Positions 45,595 to 53,907 of a stretch of DNA of 64,000 nucleotides are shown here, one piece after another; positions within the stretch are counted from its first letter, which is position 1; the number at the start of each line of letters is the position of its first letter. The notes beneath the pieces were generated by a model. It saw only the letters and a list, made by a program, of their open reading frames with translations, was not told the DNA's origin and searched no databases. A program made the translations under genes and the position numbers. This stretch comes from Natronobacterium texcoconense (GTDB lineage: Archaea > Halobacteriota > Halobacteria > Halobacteriales > Natrialbaceae): NCBI RefSeq assembly GCF_900104065.1, contig NZ_FNLC01000001.1, positions 1,178,001-1,242,000 of the forward strand. Direction: 5' to 3'.

Positions 45595-45725
45595 CTCTCT
45601 AACCTGAGACCACCTACTCGAGCGCCCAAACCACCCCGATTTCTTTCCCCCCATGACACGACAAAATCAGACACCTGTCGGACGGCCCATAACGCTTATT
45701 CGAGCGGGCACAGGTTGTATGATCA

Positions 45726-46538
45726 ATGGACGGGTTAGACGACGTGTTCGGTGACCTCTTCTCGAGTGTCGACGGTGTCCTGCTGTTTTCGCCGAGTGGT
45801 TCCTACTACGAGCGGTTTGCGGCGATCGAGGAAGTCGACGTGATCGTCGTCGGGACGGAAAACGAGGTCGGCGCGGAGACGTTCGTGGAACTCCCGCTTG
45901 CCTTCGACGACGTCGCCGATCGGATCAAGTTCGGCATCGAGGGAGCACTCGAGCAGGAGGTAATCGAGGACGGGGACGAGCTAGCCTGTGCCACCCGGAT
46001 TTTCGCTGACGAGATCGACACCGTCTCCCGGGTCCGTGCGAGTGCGGACGCACACACTGGCATTTACGATCTGTTCGCCAAGTCCCGTGCCGAACCCGAC
46101 GTCGTCAAGTCTGTCCTCGAGTTGGCGGTCGAACTCGGCAAGAAAGGGCAGAAGGGCAAACCTGTCGGGGCGCTGTTCATCGTCGGCGACGCGGGGAAGG
46201 TGATGAACAAGTCCCGGCCGCTGTCGTACAACCCGTTCGAGAAGTCCCACGTCCACGTTGGCGATCAGATCGTCAACGTGATGCTCAAGGAGTTCTCGCG
46301 GCTCGATGGCGCGTTCGTCATCTCCGACGCCGGCAAGATCGTCTCGGCGTATCGGTATCTCGAGCCCTCCGCGGAGGGAGTGGATATTCCGAAGGGGCTG
46401 GGTGCTCGGCACATGGCTGGCGGTGCGATCACCCGGGATACGAACGCGGTGGCGATCGTCCTCTCCGAGAGCGACGGTCTCGTCCGGGCGTTCAAGGGCG
46501 GTGAACTAATTCTGGAGGTCGATCCGGAGGCGTACTGA
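45726..46538 (+). CDS. dacZ: DacZ-type diadenylate cyclase (c-di-AMP synthase) (270 aa)
   Basis: The N-terminal domain (1-120) begins MDGLDDVFGDLFSSVDGVLLFSPSGSYYERF. The C-terminal DisA_N cyclase domain has the active-site motif DGAFVISDAG (about 200-209) and GARHMAGGAITRDTNAVAI (the second motif, RHM in place of the bacterial RHR). It makes c-di-AMP, which in haloarchaea is linked to osmotic balance. ATG at 45726. The gene is one base apart from the next, a mechanosensitive channel, so the two form an operon. Confidence 0.94.
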   Translation: MDGLDDVFGDLFSSVDGVLLFSPSGSYYERFAAIEEVDVIVVGTENEVGAETFVELPLAFDDVADRIKFGIEGALEQEVIEDGDELACATRIFADEIDTVSRVRASADAHTGIYDLFAKSRAEPDVVKSVLELAVELGKKGQKGKPVGALFIVGDAGKVMNKSRPLSYNPFEKSHVHVGDQIVNVMLKEFSRLDGAFVISDAGKIVSAYRYLEPSAEGVDIPKGLGARHMAGGAITRDTNAVAIVLSESDGLVRAFKGGELILEVDPEAY

Positions 46539-46539
46539 C

Positions 46540-47304
46540 ATGGAGTGGCAGACGTTACTCGAGGAGCCAGCGGTCATCGCCGCTGCGGTGCTTGCCCTCG
46601 GGCTCGTCGCTGGCTACCTGGTCGGGCGGCTCAACAACGAGTTGCTGACGGCCGCGGGCGTTCCGGAAGCGGTCGAGGGGACGCCGTTCGAGCGGACGGC
46701 GCAGTCGATCGGGACCTCGACGGTCGAGATCGTTGCCCGACTGAGTTCGTGGTTTATCTACGGGATCGCCGTCCTGACGGCGATTCACATCGCCCAGTTG
46801 CTGGACACCGACGCGTTCTGGTTCCGCGTGACGGAGTTCATCCCGCAGGTCTTCGTCGCGGTGCTCGTGTTGATTCTCGGCTTTATCGTCGCGGACAAGT
46901 CGGAACTGGCCGTTAGTGAGTACCTTCGTGGAGTCAAGCTTCCCGAAGTCTCTTTGTTCCCGAAGATCGTCAAGTACTCCGTTCTCTACGTCACGTTCGT
47001 CATCGCGTTAGGGCAGATCGGCGTCCACGTCCTCGCCCTGTTGATCCTGTTGACGGTGTACGCCATCGGGTTGCTCGTCGTCTTCGTCGTTGCCTTCAGG
47101 AGTTTCCTGACCTCGAGTGCGGCGGGAATCTACCTGTTGCTCGAGCAGCCCTACAGTATCGGCGACGAGATCGAGATCGGCGACCAGTCGGGGATCGTCC
47201 AGGAGGTCGATCTCTTCGTCACGAAGATCGAGGACGAGTCCGAGGAGTACATCGTCCCGAATCGGAAGGTCTTCGAGGACGGGATCGTTCGAGTTCGAGA
47301 CTGA
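46540..47304 (+). CDS. MscS-family mechanosensitive channel (254 aa)
   Basis: At least four membrane helices: residues 11-29, 67-85, 96-117 and 144-185. The pore-lining region (GLLVVFVVAFRSFLTSSAAGIYLLLEQPYSIGDEIEIGDQSGIVQEVDLFVTKI) and the beta domain start match MscS. It has a short C-terminal domain compared with E. coli MscS. Directly after dacZ, so c-di-AMP could act on or with this channel in osmotic stress; this is inferred from gene order. Confidence 0.85.
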   Translation: MEWQTLLEEPAVIAAAVLALGLVAGYLVGRLNNELLTAAGVPEAVEGTPFERTAQSIGTSTVEIVARLSSWFIYGIAVLTAIHIAQLLDTDAFWFRVTEFIPQVFVAVLVLILGFIVADKSELAVSEYLRGVKLPEVSLFPKIVKYSVLYVTFVIALGQIGVHVLALLILLTVYAIGLLVVFVVAFRSFLTSSAAGIYLLLEQPYSIGDEIEIGDQSGIVQEVDLFVTKIEDESEEYIVPNRKVFEDGIVRVRD

Positions 47305-47421
47305 CGTTCACGGCGCGGTGACGGTCGAACTGTTTTCATCGTCGTAAACTGCCACCGGCACCCATGAAACATTGTTAGCGTTAGAAACGATTATGTAGAA
47401 CAAACTTGAGTGTGGTATGCA

Positions 47422-48801
47422 ATGGCAGAACATCGGTTGATCGATACCCAGGTCGGGGTGATCGGAGCGACGGTCCTCATCATCGGAAACGTCATCGGCG
47501 TCAGCGCGTTCGTCCTTCCTGGACCGCTTGCCGGCGACGCCGGTCCGGGCGTGATCGTCGCGCTGTTGCTCGCGTTGATCCCGCTCGTCTTCGGCATTCT
47601 CATGTCACTGCAACTCGGGAGCGCGATTCCGGTCGCCGGCGGGAGCTACGTGTATGCCTCGCGGCTCGTCGGGCCGTTCTGGGGGTTCCTGTTGCCGTGG
47701 ATCACAATCCCGGGTGTGTGGGCCGGCATGCTCTTCATCGGACTCGGCTTCGCAGAGTACGTCGACTTCGTCGCGGAGAACATCTCGTTCGTCCCGTCGG
47801 TGCCCGAACTCGCGCTCGTCTACGCGTTGCTCGTCCCGTTTATCGTCCTGAACGTCCTCGGAATCAGGATGGTTGCGATCGTCCAGTTCACGATGGTATC
47901 GCTCATCGTCGTCGGCATGATCGCGTTCATCGTTCCCGGTGCGTTCGCGATCGATGCGGCCAACTACACGCCGCTGTTCCCGGAAGGTGCTGGTCCCGTC
48001 ATCGTCGCAATCGTCTCACTGTACTTCCCGCTTCGCGGGTTCCGACTCGTCGTCGAACTCGGCGAGGAGATGAAAAATCCTGCAGAGAACATCCCGCGCG
48101 TGCTCGGCCTGTCGGCCGCCGTCTCCCTCTCGTTGCTGATCGGTCTCGTCGTCGTCCTCGTCGGCACGACGAACTGGCAACAGCTCGGTGGTATGGACGC
48201 CGCCGTCGCCCAGGTTTCGCTGGGGAGCTTCCCGGCACCGCTGACGGGACTCGTGCTTGTCGCCGCCGCGATGGGTGCGCTCACGTCGATCAACATGACT
48301 TACACCGCCTACTCACGGCTCCTGATGCGAGCCGCTCGAGACGATATCATCCCGTCGCCGATTGCACGGGTCCACCGCCGATTCAACTCGCCTCACGTCG
48401 CCGTTCTCCTGCTTGGTATCCCGCCGCTGGTCGTCGCACCAGTCTCGCCAGGGACGGTGACGCTCTCGGTCGCGCTCTCGCTGACGATCCTGTTCGGGCT
48501 CGCCGTCGCCGGGGTCGCGCTGTGGAACCTGCCGAAAGCCTTCCCGCAGCGGTACGAACACTCGCTGTACAGGTTACCGCCATGGCTGCTCAAGTTCGTC
48601 GCCGCCGGCGCGGTCGTCTCCGCCGGGTTCCTCTGGGTACTGGTTTCGACGCAGCTTCCCGAGATGGTTGCCGTACTCGTCGGCTGGCTGGTCCTCGGCT
48701 ACGTCTTCTACCGTGTCCGGATTCGTCGGTTCGCCCAGCGCGGCGTCGACCTCGAAGAGCGGATGGCGAGACTACACGAAAACGAGCGAGTAGAGACGTA
48801 G
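47422..48801 (+). CDS. APC family amino acid permease (459 aa)
   Basis: Twelve predicted membrane helices. The first helix motif LIDTQVGVIGATVLIIGNVIGVSAFVLPGPLAG and the conserved IPVAGGSYVYASRLVGPFWGFLLPW are typical APC signatures. The substrate is not shown. ATG at 47422 is chosen over the start four codons upstream because MAEHRL fits the family. Monocistronic; converges on udp. Confidence 0.9.
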   Translation: MAEHRLIDTQVGVIGATVLIIGNVIGVSAFVLPGPLAGDAGPGVIVALLLALIPLVFGILMSLQLGSAIPVAGGSYVYASRLVGPFWGFLLPWITIPGVWAGMLFIGLGFAEYVDFVAENISFVPSVPELALVYALLVPFIVLNVLGIRMVAIVQFTMVSLIVVGMIAFIVPGAFAIDAANYTPLFPEGAGPVIVAIVSLYFPLRGFRLVVELGEEMKNPAENIPRVLGLSAAVSLSLLIGLVVVLVGTTNWQQLGGMDAAVAQVSLGSFPAPLTGLVLVAAAMGALTSINMTYTAYSRLLMRAARDDIIPSPIARVHRRFNSPHVAVLLLGIPPLVVAPVSPGTVTLSVALSLTILFGLAVAGVALWNLPKAFPQRYEHSLYRLPPWLLKFVAAGAVVSAGFLWVLVSTQLPEMVAVLVGWLVLGYVFYRVRIRRFAQRGVDLEERMARLHENERVET

Positions 48802-48814
48802 GTCGGTCGAGGTT

Positions 48815-49642
48815 TCAGTACTCCTCGAGCGAGAGTCCGGCGTGCCAGCGGTCGACGCCGGCCTCGCGCTTTTTCGCGTCCATCTTCGCGAGCAGGTGGG
48901 TCGCGAGCGTCGCCGTCTCCGCCGCTCGAGACTCGCCTTCGGTCCTGAACTCGCCGGTCTCGCGGTTCGCGTAGACGGTACAGACCGCGCCGGCACGGAG
49001 TCCGTAGAGGTTCGCCAGCGTCATGATGGCGCTTGCCTCCATCTCGATGTTCTTGACGTTCGCTTCTTTCAACTGGTCGACGAGTTCTTCGGAGCCGGCG
49101 GCCTCGAAGCCGTCGTAGCCGGGGCGACCCTGCCCGGCGTAGAACGAGTCGGCGCTCATCGTGACGCCGGTGTGGTAGTCGTAGCCCAGCCGTTCGGCCG
49201 CGGCGACGAGCGCGCTGACGACCTCGTAATCCGCCGTCGCGGGGTAGTCTTCCCGGACGTACTCGTCGCTCGTCCCTTCCTGCCGGACGCCACCGGTCGT
49301 GATCACGAGGTCGCCGACGTCCATCTCGCGCTGGAGCGCACCACAGGAGCCGACCCGGATGAACGTATCACAGCCGACACGCGCCAGTTCTTCGACCGCG
49401 ATAGCCGCGGACGGACTGCCGATACCGGTCGAGGTGACCGAGATCGGCGTCCCCTCGTAGCTTCCCGTCGCAGTCCGGTACTCGCGGTGGCGTGCGCGGA
49501 TCTCGTGGTCCTCCCAGTGAGCGACGATCTTCTCGAGGCGTTCCGGATTGCCCGGCAGGAGGACGGTGTCCGCGACGTCCTCGGGGCCGACCTCGAGGTG
49601 GTACTGTACGTCCGCGTTCGGGTCTTCGCTGTCGCCGGTCAT
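48815..49642 (-). CDS. udp: Uridine phosphorylase / purine-nucleoside phosphorylase family (275 aa)
   Basis: The PNP-UDP-1 family fold begins VQYHLEVGPEDVADTVLLPGNPERLEKI. The phosphate-binding motif is GSPSAAIAVEELARVG and RVGSCGAL, and the nucleoside site is NIEMEASAIMTLANLYG. It splits a nucleoside to base and ribose-1-phosphate in salvage; uridine specificity is likely but not certain. ATG at 49642 (MTGDSEDPNADV). Divergent from the DUF488 gene across a 59-base region with one TATA element. Confidence 0.88.
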   Translation of the reverse strand: MTGDSEDPNADVQYHLEVGPEDVADTVLLPGNPERLEKIVAHWEDHEIRARHREYRTATGSYEGTPISVTSTGIGSPSAAIAVEELARVGCDTFIRVGSCGALQREMDVGDLVITTGGVRQEGTSDEYVREDYPATADYEVVSALVAAAERLGYDYHTGVTMSADSFYAGQGRPGYDGFEAAGSEELVDQLKEANVKNIEMEASAIMTLANLYGLRAGAVCTVYANRETGEFRTEGESRAAETATLATHLLAKMDAKKREAGVDRWHAGLSLEEY

Positions 49643-49701
49643 TCGACGCCGGTGATTCGCGCCGACACCGTATATAAATGCGGGGCACGCGTACTCCCGG
49701 T
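49643..49701. promoter_or_regulatory. Single TATA element shared by divergent udp and DUF488 genes
   Basis: The sequence TATATAAATG at 49671-49680 is centred 28 bases before the ATG at 49702 (plus) and about 30 bases before the ATG at 49642 (minus). The core TATATA reads the same way on both strands, so one site could drive both leaderless transcripts. Confidence 0.55.
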
Positions 49702-50142
49702 ATGGCACGCGGAACGCTCGCGGACACGTACGCCGCGGCCGTCCAGCACGACCTGGCGGAACTTCCGGAGGAGGCGACGCTGATCGGGGTCGTCCGGAAA
49801 CCGGCGCCGTGGTTCCACAGCGCGGTCGACGAGAACAGACCGGAACTCGGGCCGCCCGTCGACCTGCTCGAGGCGACCAAAGACGCCGAGGAAGAACTGA
49901 AGATGCAGGGGCTGTGTGCCGAGGGTGCCCACAACGCGGCCTGGGATCGAGTGAACTTCGACGAGCAGTTTCGAACCTATCTCGAGACCTCGAACGAGGC
50001 AGGGGATGCCCTCGAGGACCTGCAGTCCCGGCTCGAATCCGGTGAGTCGCTGGCGCTGGTCTGTTACGAGAACACCGAGAAGAAACGGTGTCACCGGACG
50101 ATTCTCCGGGAGCGGCTCGAGGATCGAATCGGCGCGGAGTAG
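49702..50142 (+). CDS. DUF488 family protein (146 aa)
   Basis: The pattern VVRKPAPWFHSAVDENRPELGPPVDLLEATK, KMQGLCAEGAHNAAWDRV and LALVCYENTEKKRCHRTILRERL matches DUF488, in which the Cys-His end motif (C-x5-6-C-H-R) is the most conserved part. Function unknown. ATG at 49702 supported by the TATA box. It converges with cdd. Confidence 0.85.
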   Translation: MARGTLADTYAAAVQHDLAELPEEATLIGVVRKPAPWFHSAVDENRPELGPPVDLLEATKDAEEELKMQGLCAEGAHNAAWDRVNFDEQFRTYLETSNEAGDALEDLQSRLESGESLALVCYENTEKKRCHRTILRERLEDRIGAE

Positions 50143-50146
50143 AACG

Positions 50147-50542
50147 CTACTCGAGTGTCTCCTCCGAAATCGTGTTCGGCAGCAGTTCGCCGAGGGTGTA
50201 CTCGCTCGGTTCGTCGTCGCCTTCGTCACAGACGATCACGAGGTCGTCGCCGCAGAATTCGGCGAGCGTCTGGCGGCACATCCCACAGGGAGTGACGCCG
50301 TCCCGACGGCTCGAACTGACGGCGATCCTGGTGAAGTCGCGGTGGCCCTTCTTGACCGCCTCGGCGATGGCCACCTCCTCCGCGTGGAGGCTGTTACTGA
50401 AGTTCGCGTTCTCGAGGTTACAGCCGACGAAGACCTCTCCGTCTGCCGTCTCGAGGGCGGCCCCAACGCGGTACTCGGAGTAGGGAACGTGTGCGGCAGA
50501 CTGGATCTCGCGGGCGCGCTCGAGGAGTTCGAGATAGGGCAT
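50147..50542 (-). CDS. cdd: Cytidine deaminase (131 aa)
   Basis: Turns cytidine or deoxycytidine into uridine. The small tetrameric type: YSEYRVGAALETADG, the zinc and catalytic segment H53-A-E55 in SLHAEEVAIAEAV, and the P-C-G-M-C motif (C86, C89). The first ligand is His rather than the Cys of most short deaminases. ATG at 50542. It lies between udp and the phosphohexomutase, consistent with pyrimidine salvage. Confidence 0.94.
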   Translation of the reverse strand: MPYLELLERAREIQSAAHVPYSEYRVGAALETADGEVFVGCNLENANFSNSLHAEEVAIAEAVKKGHRDFTRIAVSSSRRDGVTPCGMCRQTLAEFCGDDLVIVCDEGDDEPSEYTLGELLPNTISEETLE

Positions 50543-50598
50543 GAAAACTGGTACTCTCGAGTCGTGCAAGAAAGCACCGACCGTGCTTGCGGATTCGG

Positions 50599-51972
50599 TT
50601 ACGATACGTCAGTGACCGTCGATACGACGACCTCGCGTGCGTCCCCGACCAGCGCATCGACGTCGTCGCTTTCGGCGTAGATTCGGACGTACGGTTCGGT
50701 CCCGCTCGGCCGGACGAGGATCCACGAGGCGTCCTCGAACTCGAGGCGAACGCCGTAGTCGGTGTCGACGGCCGCGTCGGGGAACGCTGCGGGAAGGTCG
50801 GACTCGAGAGTCGCCATCACGTCGGGTTTGGCGTCGTCGGGACAGTCGACGCTGACCTTGCGGTAGGGGCGTTCGGTGACCGGGTCGCGAAGCGTCTCGG
50901 TGTCGCCGACCTCGGCGACGAGCGCGGCGACGGCGGCGGCGCTCGCGACGGCGTCGATCCAGCCGCCGAAGTGGGTGTGGACGTGCTTCCAGGGTTCGGC
51001 AGCGAAGACGACCTCGGTTCCCTCGTCGCCTGCACGTCGTTCACGAGCGATTCCCTCGTGGAGCGCGCCGAGTCGGACGCGTTCGACGCGGCCGCCGGCC
51101 TCGCGCACCTGTTCGTCGATGCGTGCGGAGGCGTTCGGCGTCGTGACCACGACGGGGTCGGCGGCGTCGCTCTCGGCCGCGTAGTGGGCTGCGACGACGG
51201 CCAGGACGGTGTCTTCGTGGATCACCTCGCCGTCGGGACCGAGGACGACGAGTCGGTCGCCGTCGCCGTCGTGGGCCAGTCCGAGGTCGAACGAGCCAGC
51301 GGCGAGAAAGTCCGAGAAGTCTGTCAGCGTCTCCGGCGTCGGTTTGCTCTCGCGTGCCGGAAAGTGGCCGTCGACGGTCGCGTTGACCGCGACGACCTCC
51401 GCGCCGAGTCGCTCGAGAACCTGCGGCGTCGCGACCGACGCCATCCCGTTCCCACAGTCGACGGCGACCGACAGTCCCTCGAGGAGGCTCCCCTCGTTCT
51501 CGCCGTCACCGAACGCCGAATCGACGTAGTCGACCACGGCGTCGCGGTACGGCTGGAGCACCTCGAGCCGATCGGAATCACCCCAGTCGTCCCAGGAGGC
51601 GAGCGTGTCGCCGTCGACGCGGCCCTCGATCGTGCGCTCCGCGTCGCGGTCGTACTCGACGCCGTCGACGAACAGTTTGATCCCGTTGTCCTCGGGCGGG
51701 TTGTGACTCGCGGTGATCATCGCGCCGCGTCGCCCCTGCGAGGCGAACGCGAGCGCCGGCGTCGGCACCTGCCCGAGTCGGTAGACGTCGGCACCGGCGC
51801 TCTCGAGGCCGGCTTCCATCGCCGCCGCGAGCGCCGAACCGGTCTCGCGGCCGTCGCGACCGACGACGAACGTCTCTCCCGGCTGGCCTGCGGCCTGCCC
51901 GACCGAAAGCGCGAGCGCGGGCGTGATTTGCTCGACCGGGCCACGGATCCCGGCAGTCCCGAACAGTGTCAT
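50599..51972 (-). CDS. glmM: Phosphohexomutase (phosphoglucosamine/phosphomannomutase family) (457 aa)
   Basis: Start MTLFGTAGIRGPVEQITP; catalytic serine S89 in MITASHNPPEDNGIK; metal-binding DGDGDRLVV near 240; sugar-binding EPWKHVHTHFGGW in place of the usual E-x-S-G motif; C-terminal phosphate loop RPSGTEPYVRIYAE. Families of this kind act on glucosamine-, mannose- or glucose-phosphate; the exact sugar is not certain, so the symbol is tentative. Same strand as cdd, 56 bases apart. Confidence 0.85.
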   Translation of the reverse strand: MTLFGTAGIRGPVEQITPALALSVGQAAGQPGETFVVGRDGRETGSALAAAMEAGLESAGADVYRLGQVPTPALAFASQGRRGAMITASHNPPEDNGIKLFVDGVEYDRDAERTIEGRVDGDTLASWDDWGDSDRLEVLQPYRDAVVDYVDSAFGDGENEGSLLEGLSVAVDCGNGMASVATPQVLERLGAEVVAVNATVDGHFPARESKPTPETLTDFSDFLAAGSFDLGLAHDGDGDRLVVLGPDGEVIHEDTVLAVVAAHYAAESDAADPVVVTTPNASARIDEQVREAGGRVERVRLGALHEGIARERRAGDEGTEVVFAAEPWKHVHTHFGGWIDAVASAAAVAALVAEVGDTETLRDPVTERPYRKVSVDCPDDAKPDVMATLESDLPAAFPDAAVDTDYGVRLEFEDASWILVRPSGTEPYVRIYAESDDVDALVGDAREVVVSTVTDVS

Positions 51973-52083
51973 GTGAGGTCGTTTCCAGAGGAGACACTTA
52001 TAGTGTCGGAGAGTGCGCCGACGGCAGAAGAGAAAGGGGACACCCGACCGTATCCGACGCGCGAACGGCGGCGACGGGGGGTG

Positions 52084-52734
52084 TTATGCGTCCGGCTGTT
52101 CGTCGATCAGGACGACGGCCTCGCCGTCGATGACCATCGCGTCGTCGCTCTCGTTTCGGATGACCGTCTCGAGACGGAACTGACCTTTCCCGAGGTTCTC
52201 GACGACTTCCACGCGCGCGGAAACGGTGTCACCGATGCCGACGGGACCGCTGAACTCGAGGTCCTGGGAGAGATAGATCGTGAGCCCCGGAAGGCGTGCC
52301 AGGGCAGCGCTGATGAGTCCGGAGACGAGGGTCCCGTGAACGATCCGTTCGCCGAAGCGAGTCTTCTCGGCGAACTCTTCGTCCAGGTGGAGGCGGTTCG
52401 TGTCGCCGCTGATCTCTGCGAACGCACGAACGTCGTCTTCGGTCAGCGTCTTCTCGAAAGTGACGGTGTCACCGACGCCGATATCTTCCCGGTCGTCGAC
52501 GGTCCGATCGAACTCCCACTCGAGGTTGGAGTGATCGACCGACGGAATCGATGCGGGTACCGTCTCGTCGCTCGCGCAGCCGTCGGTCGACTGACTCGAG
52601 GTGGCCGTCGGCAGCATCGCTGAGACGGCAGCACGGTTGGCCGCGGTCGCGCTCTGGAAGAAACTCTGAGTCATCGACGTCCAGGCGTCAGTCACGGCAG
52701 TGAAATCGGGTGTCCCGGAGTTCTGGTGAGACAT
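52084..52734 (-). CDS. phaJ: MaoC-family (R)-specific enoyl-CoA hydratase, PhaJ type, with extra N-terminal segment (216 aa)
   Basis: Hydratase-2 motif D111-x-N-x2-H116 in SGDTNRLHLDEEFA, followed by the hotdog fold FGERIVHGTLVSGLISAALARLPGLTIYLSQDLEF. It would supply (R)-3-hydroxyacyl-CoA to PHA synthase. The first 45 residues, TDAWTSMTQSFFQSATAANRAAVSAM, are not part of the hydratase and resemble the amphipathic start of granule-associated proteins. The gene is divergent from phaR, as expected for the haloarchaeal PHA cluster. ATG at 52734. Confidence 0.9.
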   Translation of the reverse strand: MSHQNSGTPDFTAVTDAWTSMTQSFFQSATAANRAAVSAMLPTATSSQSTDGCASDETVPASIPSVDHSNLEWEFDRTVDDREDIGVGDTVTFEKTLTEDDVRAFAEISGDTNRLHLDEEFAEKTRFGERIVHGTLVSGLISAALARLPGLTIYLSQDLEFSGPVGIGDTVSARVEVVENLGKGQFRLETVIRNESDDAMVIDGEAVVLIDEQPDA

Positions 52735-53051
52735 TCTACGAACGAATTAAGGAGGGAGACATTATGACTTCTTTGGCTCATCTAACCACCTTTTACTACG
52801 GGAAACTGGCCATAAGAGGTGATTATACGTAATCCCGCTCGGTGAGAAGGGACACGACAGCCCTCGCGGTTGTTCGAATCGTCGTTCGAACACTACGTAC
52901 ACGATTTTACGGTGAAATCGACGCTCGAGTGGGTCGATACTGCTTCCCGACCGGAGACGGATTCAGAGCGTCGCGCCATCCGAACCATCTCATACCATCT
53001 AATGGTATCTAGTGGAAACTCTTATTAGGTCTCGGGGCGTTGACACTGTTG
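52735..53051. promoter_or_regulatory. Divergent phaJ / phaR control region with inverted repeat and TATA boxes
   Basis: An inverted repeat, ATACCAT-CTA-ATGGTAT, lies at 52992-53008, directly before the TATA-like CTTATTAGG (53021-53029), which is 28 bases upstream of the phaR ATG. The preceding ACCATCT is repeated at 52984-52990 and 52994-53000. On the minus strand a CATAATG-like box at about 52762 precedes phaJ by about 28 bases. PhaR is an AbrB-type protein known to control its own operon in Haloferax, so this repeat is a candidate operator. Confidence 0.55.
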
Positions 53052-53375
53052 ATGACGGACGACACCGACCGCTCGCCGTGGTTTCCGCCCGCGATGTTCA
53101 CAGAGCAGATGCAGGAGGCCGGCGAGCAGGTTGCCCAGTCCCAGCAGGAGATGATGAAACAGCTGATGGAAGCGACGTCGACGACGTCGAACCCGTTCGA
53201 AGAGATGTCGGCATTCGGGCCGATGAACATGGGCACGGCGACCTTCAAGGCCCGCGTGCAGAGCGGCGGTCGGATCAGCATTCCCGGCCCCGAACGGGAA
53301 GCCCTCGACATCGAAGAGGGCGACATCGTCCAGACGATCGTCGTCCCAGTCAAACGCAACCGCAACGAGGACTAA
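53052..53375 (+). CDS. phaR: PhaR, AbrB-type regulator of PHA granule genes (107 aa)
   Basis: Residues 63-104 form the AbrB/SpoVT hairpin: ATFKARVQSGGRISIPGPEREALDIEEGDIVQTIVVPV. The N-terminal 60 residues (WFPPAMFTEQMQEAGEQVAQSQQEMMKQLMEA) are a helical granule-binding-type section rich in Gln and Met. In Haloferax mediterranei PhaR binds both DNA and PHA granules. ATG at 53052; leaderless by the TATA box. The phaP start follows 4 bases after its stop. Confidence 0.9.
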   Translation: MTDDTDRSPWFPPAMFTEQMQEAGEQVAQSQQEMMKQLMEATSTTSNPFEEMSAFGPMNMGTATFKARVQSGGRISIPGPEREALDIEEGDIVQTIVVPVKRNRNED

Positions 53376-53379
53376 CACC

Positions 53380-53865
53380 ATGACACAGAACCCACTCACC
53401 GCGATGTTCGACGCACAGCGCGTCGCACTCGAACAGACCCAGAACTTCACCCACGACGCTCTCGAGGCCCAGAAGACCTCGATGAACGCGATGGCCGACG
53501 CCGTCGAAACGTCAGAGTCACTCGCCGAATCCAACGCCGAGTTCACCCGCGGCGCCATCCACGCCTACTTCGACGCGCTCGAGGCGTCGATGCCCGAGGG
53601 CAGCGCCGACTTCGAGGAGATGCGCGAACTCGTCGACGACGGCTTCGACTCCGCGACCGAAGCCCAGTCGCAGTCGGTCCAGGCCGCTCTCGAGGCCATC
53701 GAGGAGTCGGAAGCCGCCTACGACGAGTTCGCGGAGAACTACGCCGAAGCCGTCGACAGTTCCTTCGACGCCGCACTGGAAGCCCACGAGCAGTTCGAGG
53801 AGAACGTCTCGGCAGTCGCTCAGAACGTCGAGCAGGCGGCCGACGAGTTCGACGCGTCGGCGTAA
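53380..53865 (+). CDS. phaP: PhaP phasin, granule surface protein (161 aa)
   Basis: An almost wholly helical, Ala/Glu-rich protein without Cys or Trp: FDAQRVALEQTQNFTHDALEAQKTSMNAMADAVETSESLAESNAEFTRGAIHAYFDAL, with heptad-like repeats through the chain (coiled coil). Phasins coat PHA granules and control their size. It is second in the phaR-phaP-phaE-phaC operon, immediately downstream of phaR. The family has low sequence identity, so the call rests on composition, helix content and gene order. Confidence 0.9.
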   Translation: MTQNPLTAMFDAQRVALEQTQNFTHDALEAQKTSMNAMADAVETSESLAESNAEFTRGAIHAYFDALEASMPEGSADFEEMRELVDDGFDSATEAQSQSVQAALEAIEESEAAYDEFAENYAEAVDSSFDAALEAHEQFEENVSAVAQNVEQAADEFDASA

Positions 53866-53907
53866 CCCGGCCTCGGACTTTTTACGAACCCCGTTCAATT
53901 TTAACCA

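Noticed and set aside
47406-48974. 522-codon plus-strand frame over the permease gene
   Set aside because: Arg-rich shifted reading of the permease; the permease frame has twelve clear membrane helices.
50587-52623. 678-codon frame antisense to the phosphohexomutase and phaJ
   Set aside because: It crosses two convincing genes and an intergenic gap; no recognisable protein.
52764-52823. 19-codon ORF with a perfect GGAGGG site between phaJ and phaR
   Set aside because: Too short, no hydrophobic or conserved pattern, and overlaps the phaJ promoter; probably chance.
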